Of a DNA stretch of 64,000 bases, positions 32,884-42,000 are shown one piece after another. Numbering within the stretch: the first letter of the stretch is position 1; each line of letters begins with the position of its first letter. The translations under genes and the position numbers were made by a program. The stretch is taken from the NCBI GenBank assembly GCA_002423025.1, contig DIUN01000049.1, positions 1 through 64,000 on the forward strand. The letters run 5' to 3'. Under the pieces are notes generated by a model, which worked only from the letters and a program-made list of their open reading frames with translations, had not been told where the DNA came from and ran no database searches. This DNA comes from Sphingomonadales bacterium UBA6157. Its GTDB lineage: Bacteria; Pseudomonadota; Alphaproteobacteria; Sphingomonadales; Sphingomonadaceae.

Positions 32884-35800
32884 TCAGCCGGCCTTGGTGG
32901 CCGGCCGCCCATCATCCCGCAGCACCACATAGATCGCCGGGATCACCAGCACCGTCAGCAGGGTCGATGAGGCCAGCCCGAACAGCAGCGAGATCGCCAG
33001 CCCCTGGAAGATCGGATCGGTCAGGATCACCGCGGCGCCGATCATCGCGGCAAGCGCTGTCAGCACGATCGGCTTGAAGCGGATGCGGCCGGCGGCGATC
33101 AGCACGTCACGCAGCGGCTTTTCCGGGCTCTGGGCGTGGCGGATGAAGTCCACCAGCAGGATCGAGTTGCGCACAATGATCCCGGCCAGCGCGATGAAGC
33201 CGATCATCGATGTCGCGGTGAATGGCGCGCCGAACAGCATATGGCCGATGACGATGCCCACGAGGGTCAATGGCACCGGCGTCAGCACCACCAGCGGCAG
33301 CTTGAAGCTGCGGAACTGCGCCACCACCAGCACATAGATGCCGAACAGCGCAATGATGAAGGCGCCGCCCATGTCGCGGAAGGTCACCCAGGTGATCTCC
33401 CACTCGCCATCCCAGAGCAAGGTGGTGACGCTCTCGTCCGCCGGCTGGCCGTTGTAGGCGATCACCGGCTTGGCCAGCCCCTTGGCCCGCCAGTCGATGG
33501 TGTCGATGGCATCGGAGACGGCGAACATGCCGTAGATCGGCGCTTCATAGGCGCCGGCAAGCTCGGCGGTCACCATCTCGGCGGCCCGGCCATCGCGGCG
33601 GAACAGCACCGGGCTGCCGGCTTCCTCGCGTGCCGTCACCAGTGCGCCAAGTTCGATCAGCGTGCCGCTCTTGCTCATCGCCAGCGGCGTGGAGGCCAGC
33701 GCGGCGTTCCAGCTGCGGGCTGATTGCGGCAGCGCCATGGTGATCGCCAGCGGCGCCCGGCCCTCGCCGCGCGGCGCATAGCCCAGCGTCGTGCTGCCCA
33801 TCAGCACGCCCAGCGAGTCATGCACCTGCCGCTCGGAGAGGCCGTGGTAATCCAGCGTCTCGCGGTTCGGCACCAGCCGCAGCCGCGGGCGGGGCTGCCC
33901 CTGGCTCAGGTCGATATCGACGATATAGGGCACGGTGCGGAAGGCGGCGGCGACTTCTCGCGCCGTCTGGCGCCGTGTCTCGGCATCCGGGCCATAAATC
34001 TCGGCCAGCAGCGTGGCGAGCACCGGCGGGCCGGGCGGGGTTTCCACCACCTTCAGCGAGGCGCCTTCGGGCAGCGGGAGCGCGGCGAGCTTCTCACGCA
34101 GGGCCAGCGCCACGGCATGGCTGCTGCGCTCCCGGTCATCCCTGTGCGCCAGCGTCACCATCAGGTCCCCCATCTCGGGGCGCTGGCGCAGGAAATAATG
34201 CCGCACCAGCCCGTTGAAATTGAACGGAGCGGCGGTGCCGGCATAGGCCTCCATGGCCCGCGCCTCGGGCAGGGTGCGCACGATGGCGGCGGCTTCCTCC
34301 AGCACGCGGCCGGTGGTTTCCAGCGCCGTGCCCTCCGGCATGTCGAGCACCAGCTGCACTTCCGATTTGTTGTCGAACGGCAGCAGCTTCACCGTCACGG
34401 CCTTGAAGTAGAACATCGAGCCGGCCAGCACCGTTGCCAGCCCGACGATGATGAGGAAGTTGCGGGCATTGCTGCGGCTGTCCAGAATCCGGTGCGCGAC
34501 GCTGGCGTAGAGCGCCCCCAGCTTGCCGCCATCCGCCTCGTCATGGTGCCCGCCGGCCAGCGTCTTGCGCGCAAAGCGGATCATCAGCCACGGCGCGATC
34601 ATGACCGCGACGAAGAACGAGAACACCATCGCCGCTGAAGCGTTGATCGGGATCGGCGCCATGTACGGCCCCATCAGCCCCGAGACGAACAGCATCGGCA
34701 GCAGTGCCGTCACCACCGCCAGCGTCGCCACGATGGTCGGGTTGCCCACTTCCGCCACGGCATCCACGGCGGCATCGATGCGGCTGCGGCTATCGTCCAT
34801 GCCCCAGTGCCGGGCGATGTTCTCGATCACCACGATGGCATCATCCACCAGGATGCCGATGGAGAAGATCAGCGCGAACAGGCTCACCCGGTTGATGGTG
34901 AAGCCCATGATGTTGGAGGCAAACAGCGTCAGCAGGATGGTGGTGGGAATCACCACGGCCGTCACCCCGGCCTCGCGCCAGCCGATGGCCAGCCCGATCA
35001 GCACCACGATGGAAACCGTCGCCAGCCCCAGATGGTAGAGCAGTTCATTGGCCTTCTCATCGGCACTGGCGCCATAGTTGCGTGTCACCGCGACTTCGAT
35101 GCCGGCGGGGATCAGGCTGCCCTTCAGGCTCTCCACCCGCGACAGCAGTGCCTCGGACACCACCACGGCATTGGCGCCGGCACGCTTGGCGATCGCCACG
35201 CTCACGGCGGGCGCGCTGCTCCACTGGCCGCCAGCCTCGGCGCGGGACCAGCGCCACGCCCGCGCCTGTGTCTCGCCCGGCCCCTGCGTCACGCTGGCGA
35301 CGTCACGCAGATACACCGGCGCGCCGCCAGCGCTTGCCACGCTGATCAGCCCGACGTCCGCGGCGCTGCGCACCTGCGCTCCGGCGCTCACCACCACGGC
35401 CTTGCCGCCCTGGCGGATGTTGCCCAGTGGCGCGCTGCGGTTGGCCTGCGAGGCCGCCTCGATTACGGCGGCCAGTGGCACCTTGTGCAGCGCCAGCTTC
35501 GCCGGATCGGGCGCGATGCGGATCTCGTCCGGCCGCCCGCCGGTGATGAAGGTCAGCCCCACATCGTCCACCTTGGCGACTTCGGCGAGCAGCTTGCCGG
35601 CGAGGTCGTGCAGCGCCTGGTCGGTCCAGCGCCCGGCGGCGCCGGGGCGGGGGGCGAGCGTCAGCACCATCATCGGCACATCGTTGATGCCGCGCACCGT
35701 CACTTTCGGGTCGGGGATGCCAACGGGGATGCGGTGCCAATTGGCCTGCAGCTTCTCGTTGATGCGGATGGCGGCATCCTCGGGCTGCGAGCCGACGCGG

Positions 35801-36099
35801 AACCGCGCCGTCACCATCACGCCATCATCCTCGGCCTGGGTATAGACATGCTCGACGCCATCGACGCTGCGCACGATCATTTCGAGCGGTATGCCCACCA
35901 GCTCCACCGCATCGGCGGCGGCAAGGCCAGGCGCCATCACCTGGATATCGACCATCGGCACGCTGATCTGCGGCTCTTCCTCGCGGGGAATCGCCAGCAC
36001 GGCCAGCAGGCCGACGGCAATCGCCACGAGCAGCGCCAGCGGCGTGAGCGGCGAGCCGATGCTGGCGCGCGTCAGCCGCCCGGAGAGACCAAGGTTCAT
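32884..36099 (-). CDS. RND efflux permease (AcrB/HAE1-like)
   Basis: A 1071-residue inner-membrane RND pump: first helix PLALLVAIAVGLLAVLAIP then REEEPQISVPMVDIQV, large periplasmic loops, LVDDAIVVIENIARHW in the TM4 region, and a second half starting near FRDMGGAFIIALFGIYVLVV and ending with LLTVLVIPAIYVVL. The start at 36099 follows the adaptor stop by 7 nt with GAGG upstream; an earlier in-frame ATG overlaps the adaptor gene and is less likely. Forms a tripartite pump with the adaptor (36107) and the TolC-type protein (39124). Context suggests export of a sulfur-related or metal-thiol toxic compound. Confidence 0.9.
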   Translation of the reverse strand: MNLGLSGRLTRASIGSPLTPLALLVAIAVGLLAVLAIPREEEPQISVPMVDIQVMAPGLAAADAVELVGIPLEMIVRSVDGVEHVYTQAEDDGVMVTARFRVGSQPEDAAIRINEKLQANWHRIPVGIPDPKVTVRGINDVPMMVLTLAPRPGAAGRWTDQALHDLAGKLLAEVAKVDDVGLTFITGGRPDEIRIAPDPAKLALHKVPLAAVIEAASQANRSAPLGNIRQGGKAVVVSAGAQVRSAADVGLISVASAGGAPVYLRDVASVTQGPGETQARAWRWSRAEAGGQWSSAPAVSVAIAKRAGANAVVVSEALLSRVESLKGSLIPAGIEVAVTRNYGASADEKANELLYHLGLATVSIVVLIGLAIGWREAGVTAVVIPTTILLTLFASNIMGFTINRVSLFALIFSIGILVDDAIVVIENIARHWGMDDSRSRIDAAVDAVAEVGNPTIVATLAVVTALLPMLFVSGLMGPYMAPIPINASAAMVFSFFVAVMIAPWLMIRFARKTLAGGHHDEADGGKLGALYASVAHRILDSRSNARNFLIIVGLATVLAGSMFYFKAVTVKLLPFDNKSEVQLVLDMPEGTALETTGRVLEEAAAIVRTLPEARAMEAYAGTAAPFNFNGLVRHYFLRQRPEMGDLMVTLAHRDDRERSSHAVALALREKLAALPLPEGASLKVVETPPGPPVLATLLAEIYGPDAETRRQTAREVAAAFRTVPYIVDIDLSQGQPRPRLRLVPNRETLDYHGLSERQVHDSLGVLMGSTTLGYAPRGEGRAPLAITMALPQSARSWNAALASTPLAMSKSGTLIELGALVTAREEAGSPVLFRRDGRAAEMVTAELAGAYEAPIYGMFAVSDAIDTIDWRAKGLAKPVIAYNGQPADESVTTLLWDGEWEITWVTFRDMGGAFIIALFGIYVLVVAQFRSFKLPLVVLTPVPLTLVGIVIGHMLFGAPFTATSMIGFIALAGIIVRNSILLVDFIRHAQSPEKPLRDVLIAAGRIRFKPIVLTALAAMIGAAVILTDPIFQGLAISLLFGLASSTLLTVLVIPAIYVVLRDDGRPATKAG
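32887..32905. terminator. hairpin between convergent arsR-type and RND genes
   Basis: GCCGGCC (32887-32893) and GGCCGGC (32899-32905) pair around TTGGT. It lies at the 3' end of the RND gene, 3 nt before which the arsR-type gene ends convergently, so it could act on both transcripts. No T tract on either side, so termination is uncertain. Confidence 0.3.
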
Positions 36100-36106
36100 T
36101 GCTGCC

Positions 36107-37159
36107 TCACCGGGTCGCGCTTGGGGGCGCGCTGGCGAGGAGTGTGTCACCGGCGCCAACGCCGGAGAGAATCTCGACGCTGCCGGCATCGGCCAGCGGC
36201 GCGGTCTGCACCGTCACACTCGCCGTGGTGCCATCGCGCTGGCGCAGCGTCACATAATCCATGCCGAAACGCGTGGTGATGAAGCGCCGCGGCACGACCA
36301 GCGCCGGCCGTTCGCCCACCGCCACCAGAACGCTCACCCGCTTGCCGATGAGATCGGCAGAGAGGCCGGGCATGGTGGCATCGGCGCGCAAAACGCCGCC
36401 ACTCACGGCGGGATAGACCTGGGTAATGGCACCCTGCCGGCTGCCGCTGCCCGGCTCTTCAAGCGTCACGGCGCTGCCGGCGCGCACGGTGCCGGCCAGC
36501 GTTTCCGGCAGCGCCAGCTTGAGAATCAGCGGCCCGGCGGTGATGCTGGCCACCGGCATGCCGGCTGCCACCACCGAGCCGGCGGGCACATCGGCCCGCA
36601 GCACCCGGCCGGCGGCGGGCGCGAAGATCGCGCCCTGCGCCCCCATGCTGGCGCTGGCCTGTGCCTGCGCGCCGGCAGCCCGGGCCTGCGCCCCGGCGGC
36701 GCGCGCCATGGCCTGGGCCTGCTCCAGCCGCGCCTTGGCATAGACCTTGTTGTCATAAAGATATTGCACGCGCGCCAGCTCGGCCTCGGCGCGGGCGCGC
36801 TCGGCATCGGCGGCGCCCACCTGCGCCGCCATGGCGCTGGCCTCGAAGCCCAGCCGTGCATCCGTCACCAGCCCGATGCGCTGGCCCTTGCGCACCATGT
36901 CCCCGGCGCGAACGTCCAGCGCCACCAGCGTGCCGTTGATGCGGGCGCGGGCCTCGGCAAGGTCACGTGTGGTGATCTCGGCGCTCAGCGGCTTCATGTC
37001 CGGCACCACCGCCAGCGCCAGCTTGCGGGCTTCGCCGCTGGTGGCGGCGGCTTGTGGCGCACGCTCCGGCGCCTCGCTGCCGCAGCCGGCGAGCAGCAGT
37101 GCCGCCAGCCCTGCGAAAGCAAGCGGCCTGCCGTGCCAGAGAAAGGTGCCCGGAGCCAT
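36107..37159 (-). CDS. RND periplasmic adaptor (membrane fusion protein), lipoprotein
   Basis: A 350-residue HlyD/AcrA-type adaptor. A lipoprotein signal ends LLLAGCGSE, so the protein is anchored by lipid in the inner membrane. A barrel-sandwich half (GTLVALDVRAGDMVRKGQ), an alanine-rich coiled hairpin of about 80 residues and the second lipoyl half (GAIFAPAAGRVLRADVPAGSVV) follow in order. The ATG at 37159 is chosen because it begins the lipoprotein signal. Precedes the RND permease in the same operon. Confidence 0.9.
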   Translation of the reverse strand: MAPGTFLWHGRPLAFAGLAALLLAGCGSEAPERAPQAAATSGEARKLALAVVPDMKPLSAEITTRDLAEARARINGTLVALDVRAGDMVRKGQRIGLVTDARLGFEASAMAAQVGAADAERARAEAELARVQYLYDNKVYAKARLEQAQAMARAAGAQARAAGAQAQASASMGAQGAIFAPAAGRVLRADVPAGSVVAAGMPVASITAGPLILKLALPETLAGTVRAGSAVTLEEPGSGSRQGAITQVYPAVSGGVLRADATMPGLSADLIGKRVSVLVAVGERPALVVPRRFITTRFGMDYVTLRQRDGTTASVTVQTAPLADAGSVEILSGVGAGDTLLASAPPSATR

Positions 37160-37200
37160 TGTGCTGTTCCTACCCTGTTGCGCCCCTGTTGCGGGCAGGC

Positions 37201-37527
37201 TCAGCCCTTCACCACCGGCAGGCCGGCGGCTTTCCAGGCGGCGAGGCCACCGGCGAGGTGCGTATCGATGCTGGCCTGCGCCACGCTGCACTTGTCCAGC
37301 GCCATGCCCGAGCGCTTGCCGCCGGCGCATTGCAGGATGACGGGCTTGCCGCCGGCATCGGGCAGGCCGGCAGGATCAAAGCCGGAGAGCGGCACATTGA
37401 CGGCGCCGGCGATTCGCTCGGCGGCGAACTCGTTGGGTTCGCGCACGTCGATCAGCAGCGCCTTGCCGTCGGCGAGCATGGCGGCCAGCTCGGCCGGATT
37501 CACTTCGCGATGTCCGGGGCTTGTCAT
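37201..37527 (-). CDS. rhodanese-like single-domain sulfurtransferase
   Basis: A 108-residue rhodanese. DVREPNEFAAERIAGAVNVPL is the conserved first half, and the active-site loop is C67-A-G-G-K-R. It transfers sulfane sulfur between thiosulfate or persulfide and thiol acceptors in the cytoplasm. AAGGA lies 8 nt before ATG 37527 (an ATG at 37530 is possible). It heads the minus-strand operon with adaptor and permease, divergent from the sulfide:quinone oxidoreductase gene. Confidence 0.9.
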   Translation of the reverse strand: MTSPGHREVNPAELAAMLADGKALLIDVREPNEFAAERIAGAVNVPLSGFDPAGLPDAGGKPVILQCAGGKRSGMALDKCSVAQASIDTHLAGGLAAWKAAGLPVVKG

Positions 37528-37555
37528 CATGGCATCCTTACAGGTTTGATTTGTC

Positions 37556-37588
37556 ACTTGCATATATCGTGTAATCAACATATCAAGT
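37556..37588. promoter_or_regulatory. AT-rich divergent promoter region with imperfect inverted repeat
   Basis: Between the rhodanese and sulfide:quinone oxidoreductase genes, ACTTGCATAT (37556-37565) is partly mirrored by ATATCAAGT (37580-37588), one base short of a perfect repeat. The stretch is far more AT-rich than its surroundings. It is a possible second site for the ArsR-family repressor but does not closely match the 31745 repeat. Confidence 0.35.
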
Positions 37589-37632
37589 CAAGCAACTTGT
37601 CGGCCCGAAGCAGGGCTTGAGGGAGCATCATC

Positions 37633-38913
37633 ATGGCCAAGCCTCGCATCATCATTCTTGGCGCCGGCCTTGGCGGCACCATCGCGGCCTATGAGATTCA
37701 GCACGCCGTGAAAGGCCGTGCGGAAGTGATGACCGTCGCCGAATCGGAGGACTATTGGTTCATCCCGTCGAACCCCTGGGTGGCGGTGCGCTGGCGCGAG
37801 CCCGAGGCGATCCGGGTGCATCTGCCGCCAGTATTCAAGAAAAAGGGTATCGGCTTCACCTCGGTGGGCGCCAAGCGCGTGCATCCGGCGGAAAAGCGGC
37901 TGGAATTGAACGATGGCACCAGCCTCACTTACGATTATCTCGTAATCGCAACCGGTCCCAACCTGGCTTTTGACGAGATCAGCGGCCTTGGCCCGCATGG
38001 CGGCCACACGGTTTCCGTGTGCGAGACGGCGCATGCTGCGGAAGCGGCCGAGCAGTTCGAGCGCTTTTGCCAGAACCCCGGGCCGATCATCGTCGGCGCC
38101 GTGCAGGGGGCCTCCTGCTACGGCCCGGCCTATGAGTTCATGCTCATCCTCGAAACCGAGCTGCGCCGCCGCAAGATCCGCGACAAGGTGCCGATGACCT
38201 TCGTGACCGCCGAGCCCTATATCGGCCATCTCGGCCTTGATGGCGTGGGAGACACCAAGTCGCTGCTCGAAAGCACGCTGCGCGACAAGCATATCAAATG
38301 GGTCACCAGCGCCCGTGTCACCAGCGTCGAGCCCGGCATGATGCATGTCGAGGAGGTGGCCGAGGGCAATGTGGTGACCAAGACCCATGACCTGCCGTTC
38401 GGCTTTGCCATGATGCTGCCGGCCTTCCGCGGTGTGCCGGCGGTGTTCGGCATCGAGGGGCTCGTCAACCCGCGCGGCTTCGTGCTGGTGGACAAGCACC
38501 AGCGCAACCCGGCGTTTCCGGAGGTGTTCGCGCTGGGCGTCTGCGTCGCCATTCCGCCCACCGGCCCAACGCCCGTGCCGGTCGGCGTGCCGAAAACCGG
38601 CTTCATGATCGAGAGCATGGCCACGGCCATCGCCGCCAACCTCTCCGCTATCCTTGATGGCAAGCCGCCCATTGCCGAGGCGACCTGGAACGCCATTTGC
38701 CTGGCGGACTTCGGCGATGGCGGCGTGGCCTTTGTGGCGCAGCCGCAGATTCCGCCGCGCAACGTCAATTGGTCTTCGAGTGGAAAATGGGTCCACCTCG
38801 CCAAAGTCGGCTTTGAAAAATACTTCCTGCGCAAGATCCGCAAGGGCGAGAGCGAGCCTTTCTACGAGAAACTCGCCCTGCACGTGCTGGGCATTGAAAA
38901 ACTGAAGATGTGA
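37633..38913 (+). CDS. sqr: sulfide:quinone oxidoreductase
   Basis: A 426-residue FAD protein that oxidises sulfide to polysulfide or persulfide and passes electrons to quinone at the membrane. It starts with the FAD-binding IIILGAGLGGTIAAYE. Three cysteines sit where SQRs have their redox set: C130 (SVCETAH), C162 (GASCYGPAYE) and C304 (LGVCVAI). The C-terminal KVGFEKYFLRKIRKGESEP is a membrane-contact amphipathic region. Divergent from rhodanese, followed by DUF2892 after 10 nt. Confidence 0.92.
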   Translation: MAKPRIIILGAGLGGTIAAYEIQHAVKGRAEVMTVAESEDYWFIPSNPWVAVRWREPEAIRVHLPPVFKKKGIGFTSVGAKRVHPAEKRLELNDGTSLTYDYLVIATGPNLAFDEISGLGPHGGHTVSVCETAHAAEAAEQFERFCQNPGPIIVGAVQGASCYGPAYEFMLILETELRRRKIRDKVPMTFVTAEPYIGHLGLDGVGDTKSLLESTLRDKHIKWVTSARVTSVEPGMMHVEEVAEGNVVTKTHDLPFGFAMMLPAFRGVPAVFGIEGLVNPRGFVLVDKHQRNPAFPEVFALGVCVAIPPTGPTPVPVGVPKTGFMIESMATAIAANLSAILDGKPPIAEATWNAICLADFGDGGVAFVAQPQIPPRNVNWSSSGKWVHLAKVGFEKYFLRKIRKGESEPFYEKLALHVLGIEKLKM

Positions 38914-38923
38914 GGAAAGCACC

Positions 38924-39127
38924 ATGAATGTAGACCGTGCCGTGATGCTGTTTGCCGGGTTCGTCGTGCTGGCGAGCATCAGCCTGTCGCTCGCCGTTCA
39001 CCCCTGGTGGCTGGCGCTCACCGCCTTTGCCGGGCTCAACCTCGTGCAGGCCAGCTTCACCGGTTTTTGCCCGGCCGCAATCGTGTTCCGGCGCATGGGC
39101 CTCAAGCCGGGCAATGCGTTCAAGTGA
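38924..39127 (+). CDS. DUF2892 small membrane protein
   Basis: A 67-residue protein starting MNVDRAVMLFAGFVVLASIS, with two membrane helices and GFCPAAIVFRRMG near the end, the standard DUF2892/YgaP-C form commonly linked to rhodanese and sulfide oxidation genes. Overlaps the TolC-type gene by GTGA. Confidence 0.88.
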   Translation: MNVDRAVMLFAGFVVLASISLSLAVHPWWLALTAFAGLNLVQASFTGFCPAAIVFRRMGLKPGNAFK

Positions 39128-40383
39128 AGCCATCTGCATCATGGCGTGCGGCACTGCTGGGCACCTTGTGGCTCGCCGCCCCGGCGGGGGCCACCACGCT
39201 TGATGAAGCGATTGCCGCCGCCATGGCGCATTCTCCCGCCGTGGCGATGGCGGCGAGCGCCGGCGACGCGGCGGACGCGCGGCTGGAGCAGGCCCGCGCC
39301 GCCACGCGCCCCACCGCCACGCTCTCCGGCACCATCGGCTATGGCCGGCTGGACATGAAGCAGTTCTTCGGGCTGGGCGCCGAGAACGTCACGCCGCGCG
39401 CGGCCATGGCGACCATCGAGCAACCGCTGTTCACCGGTGGCCGGGCGGCTGCCGCACGTGCCCAGGCCCGGGCCGGGCAGGCAGCTGCCGAGGCCGGCAA
39501 GCTGCGCACGCGCGGAGACCTCGCAGCGCAGGTGGCGCAGGCCTATGGCGGCGTGCTCACCGCGGCGCGGATGCGCGCCATGGCCGGCGAGCTTGTGGCG
39601 CAAACCACCGAGATCGAGCGGCAGGCGCGGCTGCGCTTCCGCGCCGGGGAGAGCCCGAGCACCGATGTGGCACAAGCGACGGCGCGCGCTGCCGAGGCCC
39701 GGGCGATTCTGGCCCGTGCCGAGGGCGGCGCGGCGTTGGCCGAGGCGCAGTATCGCAACCTTGTGGGCGTCGCGCCCGAAGCACTTGAGCCGCTGCCGCA
39801 GGGTGCGGCTGTGCCCGAAAGCCTTGATGCCGCCATTGCCGAAGCCCAGGCGGCCAACCCGGCGCGGGCTGCTGCTGTTGCGGCACTGGCGGCGGCGCGC
39901 GCGGTCGCAGCCGGTGCCCGCGCCGATCGGCTGCCGACGGCGGGTGCCTTTGCCGAAGCCTCGATGGTGCGGGACCAGTTCTTCCCGGATTACAGCGCCA
40001 ATGCCGCCACCGTGGGGGTGCGGGCGCGCTGGCAGCTCTATTCCGGCGGCCGCGTGGGTGGCCGCATTTCCGAAGCCAGCGCCGAGGTCCGCAGCGCCGA
40101 GGCGGCCCTGCGCGCCGCCGACCAGCAGCTGGAAGCCGATGTCATCAGCGCCTTTCAGGATGTGCGCACGCAAGCGATGGTGCGCGACGCTGCCGACGCA
40201 CAGGCGCTGGCAGCGGCCGAGGCGCTCGCCGCTGTCGGCCATGAGGTGCGCGTCGGCATGAAGCCGCAGCTTGCCCAGCTCGACGCGGCGCGGGAGAACA
40301 TCGCCGCCGCCGCCGCCCAGGCACAGGCCCGCGCCGATGCCGTGGTGGCGCGCTACCGGCTGGCAGCGTTGCTCGGGCGCTGA
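39124..40383 (+). CDS. TolC family outer-membrane efflux protein
   Basis: A 419-residue TolC-like protein. A GTG start at 39124 overlaps the DUF2892 stop (GTGA) and gives a signal peptide (WRAALLGTLWLAAPAGA). Two repeats of helical hairpins rich in alanine follow, each with a beta strand (ATLSGTIGYGRLDMKQFFG; NAATVGVRARWQLYSGGR). It would complete the tripartite pump with the permease and adaptor encoded on the opposite strand. Confidence 0.87.
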   Translation: MKPSASWRAALLGTLWLAAPAGATTLDEAIAAAMAHSPAVAMAASAGDAADARLEQARAATRPTATLSGTIGYGRLDMKQFFGLGAENVTPRAAMATIEQPLFTGGRAAAARAQARAGQAAAEAGKLRTRGDLAAQVAQAYGGVLTAARMRAMAGELVAQTTEIERQARLRFRAGESPSTDVAQATARAAEARAILARAEGGAALAEAQYRNLVGVAPEALEPLPQGAAVPESLDAAIAEAQAANPARAAAVAALAAARAVAAGARADRLPTAGAFAEASMVRDQFFPDYSANAATVGVRARWQLYSGGRVGGRISEASAEVRSAEAALRAADQQLEADVISAFQDVRTQAMVRDAADAQALAAAEALAAVGHEVRVGMKPQLAQLDAARENIAAAAAQAQARADAVVARYRLAALLGR

Positions 40384-40397
40384 AACCGGTTCGGGGC

Positions 40398-40943
40398 TTA
40401 GTCCTGCACCAGCCCGTAGCCCTTGCTCTGCAGCGTCGCGATGGTGATGATCGCCGCCGGATCGACCTTGACCAGCGGGTTGATCTCCTCGGTCGCATAG
40501 CCGCGCGCTAGCCCGGACTGGCCGCAGAGCCGGATGCTGACGCCGGCCTCGCTGAGCATCTTGATCAGCTCGAAATTGGGGTTGGGCTTGCCGTGGCGCT
40601 TCATGTGCGCCTCCTGGGTCAGCACCAGCGTATCGGGCTTGCCATGCACGATCACCGCGATGTTGCCGGCCGCCGGGCGCACGCCATAGCGGCCCAGGAT
40701 GTTGAGCAGCAGCGCCACGCGGCGCAGGCCCTGGTGCGCCGTGGCCGGATCTGCCGGGGCGGCGGAAACATCGAAGAGCAGCTTATATTCAAGCTTGGGG
40801 TCCGGGATCTCGAAGGCATCGGGAATCTCGCCGAACATGCCATAGCCGGGGATGACCGGCGCCGGCAGCGGCGGGGTGAGAGCCAGCGCCGGCGCGGCAG
40901 CCAAGGCTGCGGCGATGATCAGGCTCATGGCGAAAGTGCGCAT
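40398..40943 (-). CDS. exported DsrE-family protein
   Basis: A 181-residue protein with a cleavable signal (MSLIIAAALAAAPALA). The mature part has the DsrE/F fold pattern: KLLFDVSAA, ALLLNILGRYGV, IAVIVHGKPDTLVLT, a single conserved Cys in IRLCGQSGLARGYA and VDPAAIITIATLQSKGYGL at the end. DsrE-like proteins carry sulfane sulfur on Cys; periplasmic location beside a TsdA-like cytochrome fits thiosulfate or polysulfide metabolism. GGGGA precedes ATG 40943. Confidence 0.82.
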   Translation of the reverse strand: MRTFAMSLIIAAALAAAPALALTPPLPAPVIPGYGMFGEIPDAFEIPDPKLEYKLLFDVSAAPADPATAHQGLRRVALLLNILGRYGVRPAAGNIAVIVHGKPDTLVLTQEAHMKRHGKPNPNFELIKMLSEAGVSIRLCGQSGLARGYATEEINPLVKVDPAAIITIATLQSKGYGLVQD

Positions 40944-41031
40944 CGATTGTCCCCATCCGTTCGAGTGTCTAAGCTGAGCCGATGAAGCATAATCCTTGCC
41001 CGCGCGCCAGCGCCAGCCCGGCCTGATCGGC

Positions 41032-41994
41032 ATGGCGAAACCACTCCTTGCCGGGCTGGCGCTGGGGGCCATCATCGGCGGCGGCATGGTCTACGCCCTC
41101 AATGACCGCCGATCGCCGGTGGAGCGCCCGCCCGGTGCCGGGCCGGTGCCGGCCCCAGTCCCACTGGATGCCGGCTTTTCCCCGCCCAGCGCCGCTGCAG
41201 CACCTAAAGATGCCTGGGGGGACGCTGTGCGGATGGGGGAAAACATCATGCGGGAGACCCGCATCCACGCCCCGGAAAACGTTGGAAACAGCCTCGCCTG
41301 CGCCAATTGCCACCTCGATGGTGGCCGCACGCCGGGCGCCGCGCCGCTCTGGGCAGCCTTTCCCAATTTCCCTGCCTACCGGGCGAAGAACAAGGAAATC
41401 AACAGCTTCCAGAAGCGCGCCCAGGATTGCTTCCTCTACAGCATGAACGGCATGCCGCCCGCGCTCGGCTCCCCCGTCCTGCTCGCGCTGGAGAGCTACG
41501 CCTTCTACATGGCCAAGGGCCTGCCGATCGGCGAATCCCCCAAGGGCCGCGGCTTCCCCAAGCTGGCAGACCCTGCAGAAACCCCTAGCGACGCGCGCGG
41601 AACGTTGGTTTACGCCGAGCATTGCGCCAGCTGCCACGGCCTCGATGGCGCTGGGCAAGTCACTGACGGAAAACAGCTTTATCCGCCGCTCTGGGGCGCG
41701 AAATCCTATAACTGGGGCGCCGGCATGGCGACGATCGACAAGGCCGCAGCCTTCATCCACGCCAACATGCCGCTGGGCATGGGCGGCACACTCACCCCGC
41801 AACAGGCCTGGGATGTGGCGACCTACATCGATGGCAAGCCCCGCCCACAGGACCCGCGCTTCAAGACCAGCCCCGAAATCACCCGCGCCGCAAACCACAA
41901 CAACAAGTTCTCGCGCTACGGCACGATAGTCGATGGCAAGCGCCTCGGAGACCCGGCAAGCACCCCGCCCGCCGGCTTCACGACCGGCGGCTGA
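41032..41994 (+). CDS. dihaem c-type cytochrome, thiosulfate dehydrogenase (TsdA) type
   Basis: A 320-residue exported cytochrome with an N-terminal anchor (LLAGLALGAIIGGGMVYAL). Two haem sites: C90-x2-C93-H94 and C198-x2-C201-H202. C133 in AQDCFLYSMNGMPP matches the Cys that ligates haem 1 in TsdA, and WGAKSYNWGAGM after the second haem is also typical. TsdA joins two thiosulfates to tetrathionate or works in reverse. ATG 41032 is preferred to a TTG at 40996. Divergent from the DsrE-like gene. Confidence 0.88.
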   Translation: MAKPLLAGLALGAIIGGGMVYALNDRRSPVERPPGAGPVPAPVPLDAGFSPPSAAAAPKDAWGDAVRMGENIMRETRIHAPENVGNSLACANCHLDGGRTPGAAPLWAAFPNFPAYRAKNKEINSFQKRAQDCFLYSMNGMPPALGSPVLLALESYAFYMAKGLPIGESPKGRGFPKLADPAETPSDARGTLVYAEHCASCHGLDGAGQVTDGKQLYPPLWGAKSYNWGAGMATIDKAAAFIHANMPLGMGGTLTPQQAWDVATYIDGKPRPQDPRFKTSPEITRAANHNNKFSRYGTIVDGKRLGDPASTPPAGFTTGG

Positions 41995-42000
41995 GTCGCC

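Noticed and set aside
34807..36279. 490-codon plus-strand frame opposite the RND permease
   Set aside because: Shadow of the permease gene; His/Asp/Gly-rich with no domain.
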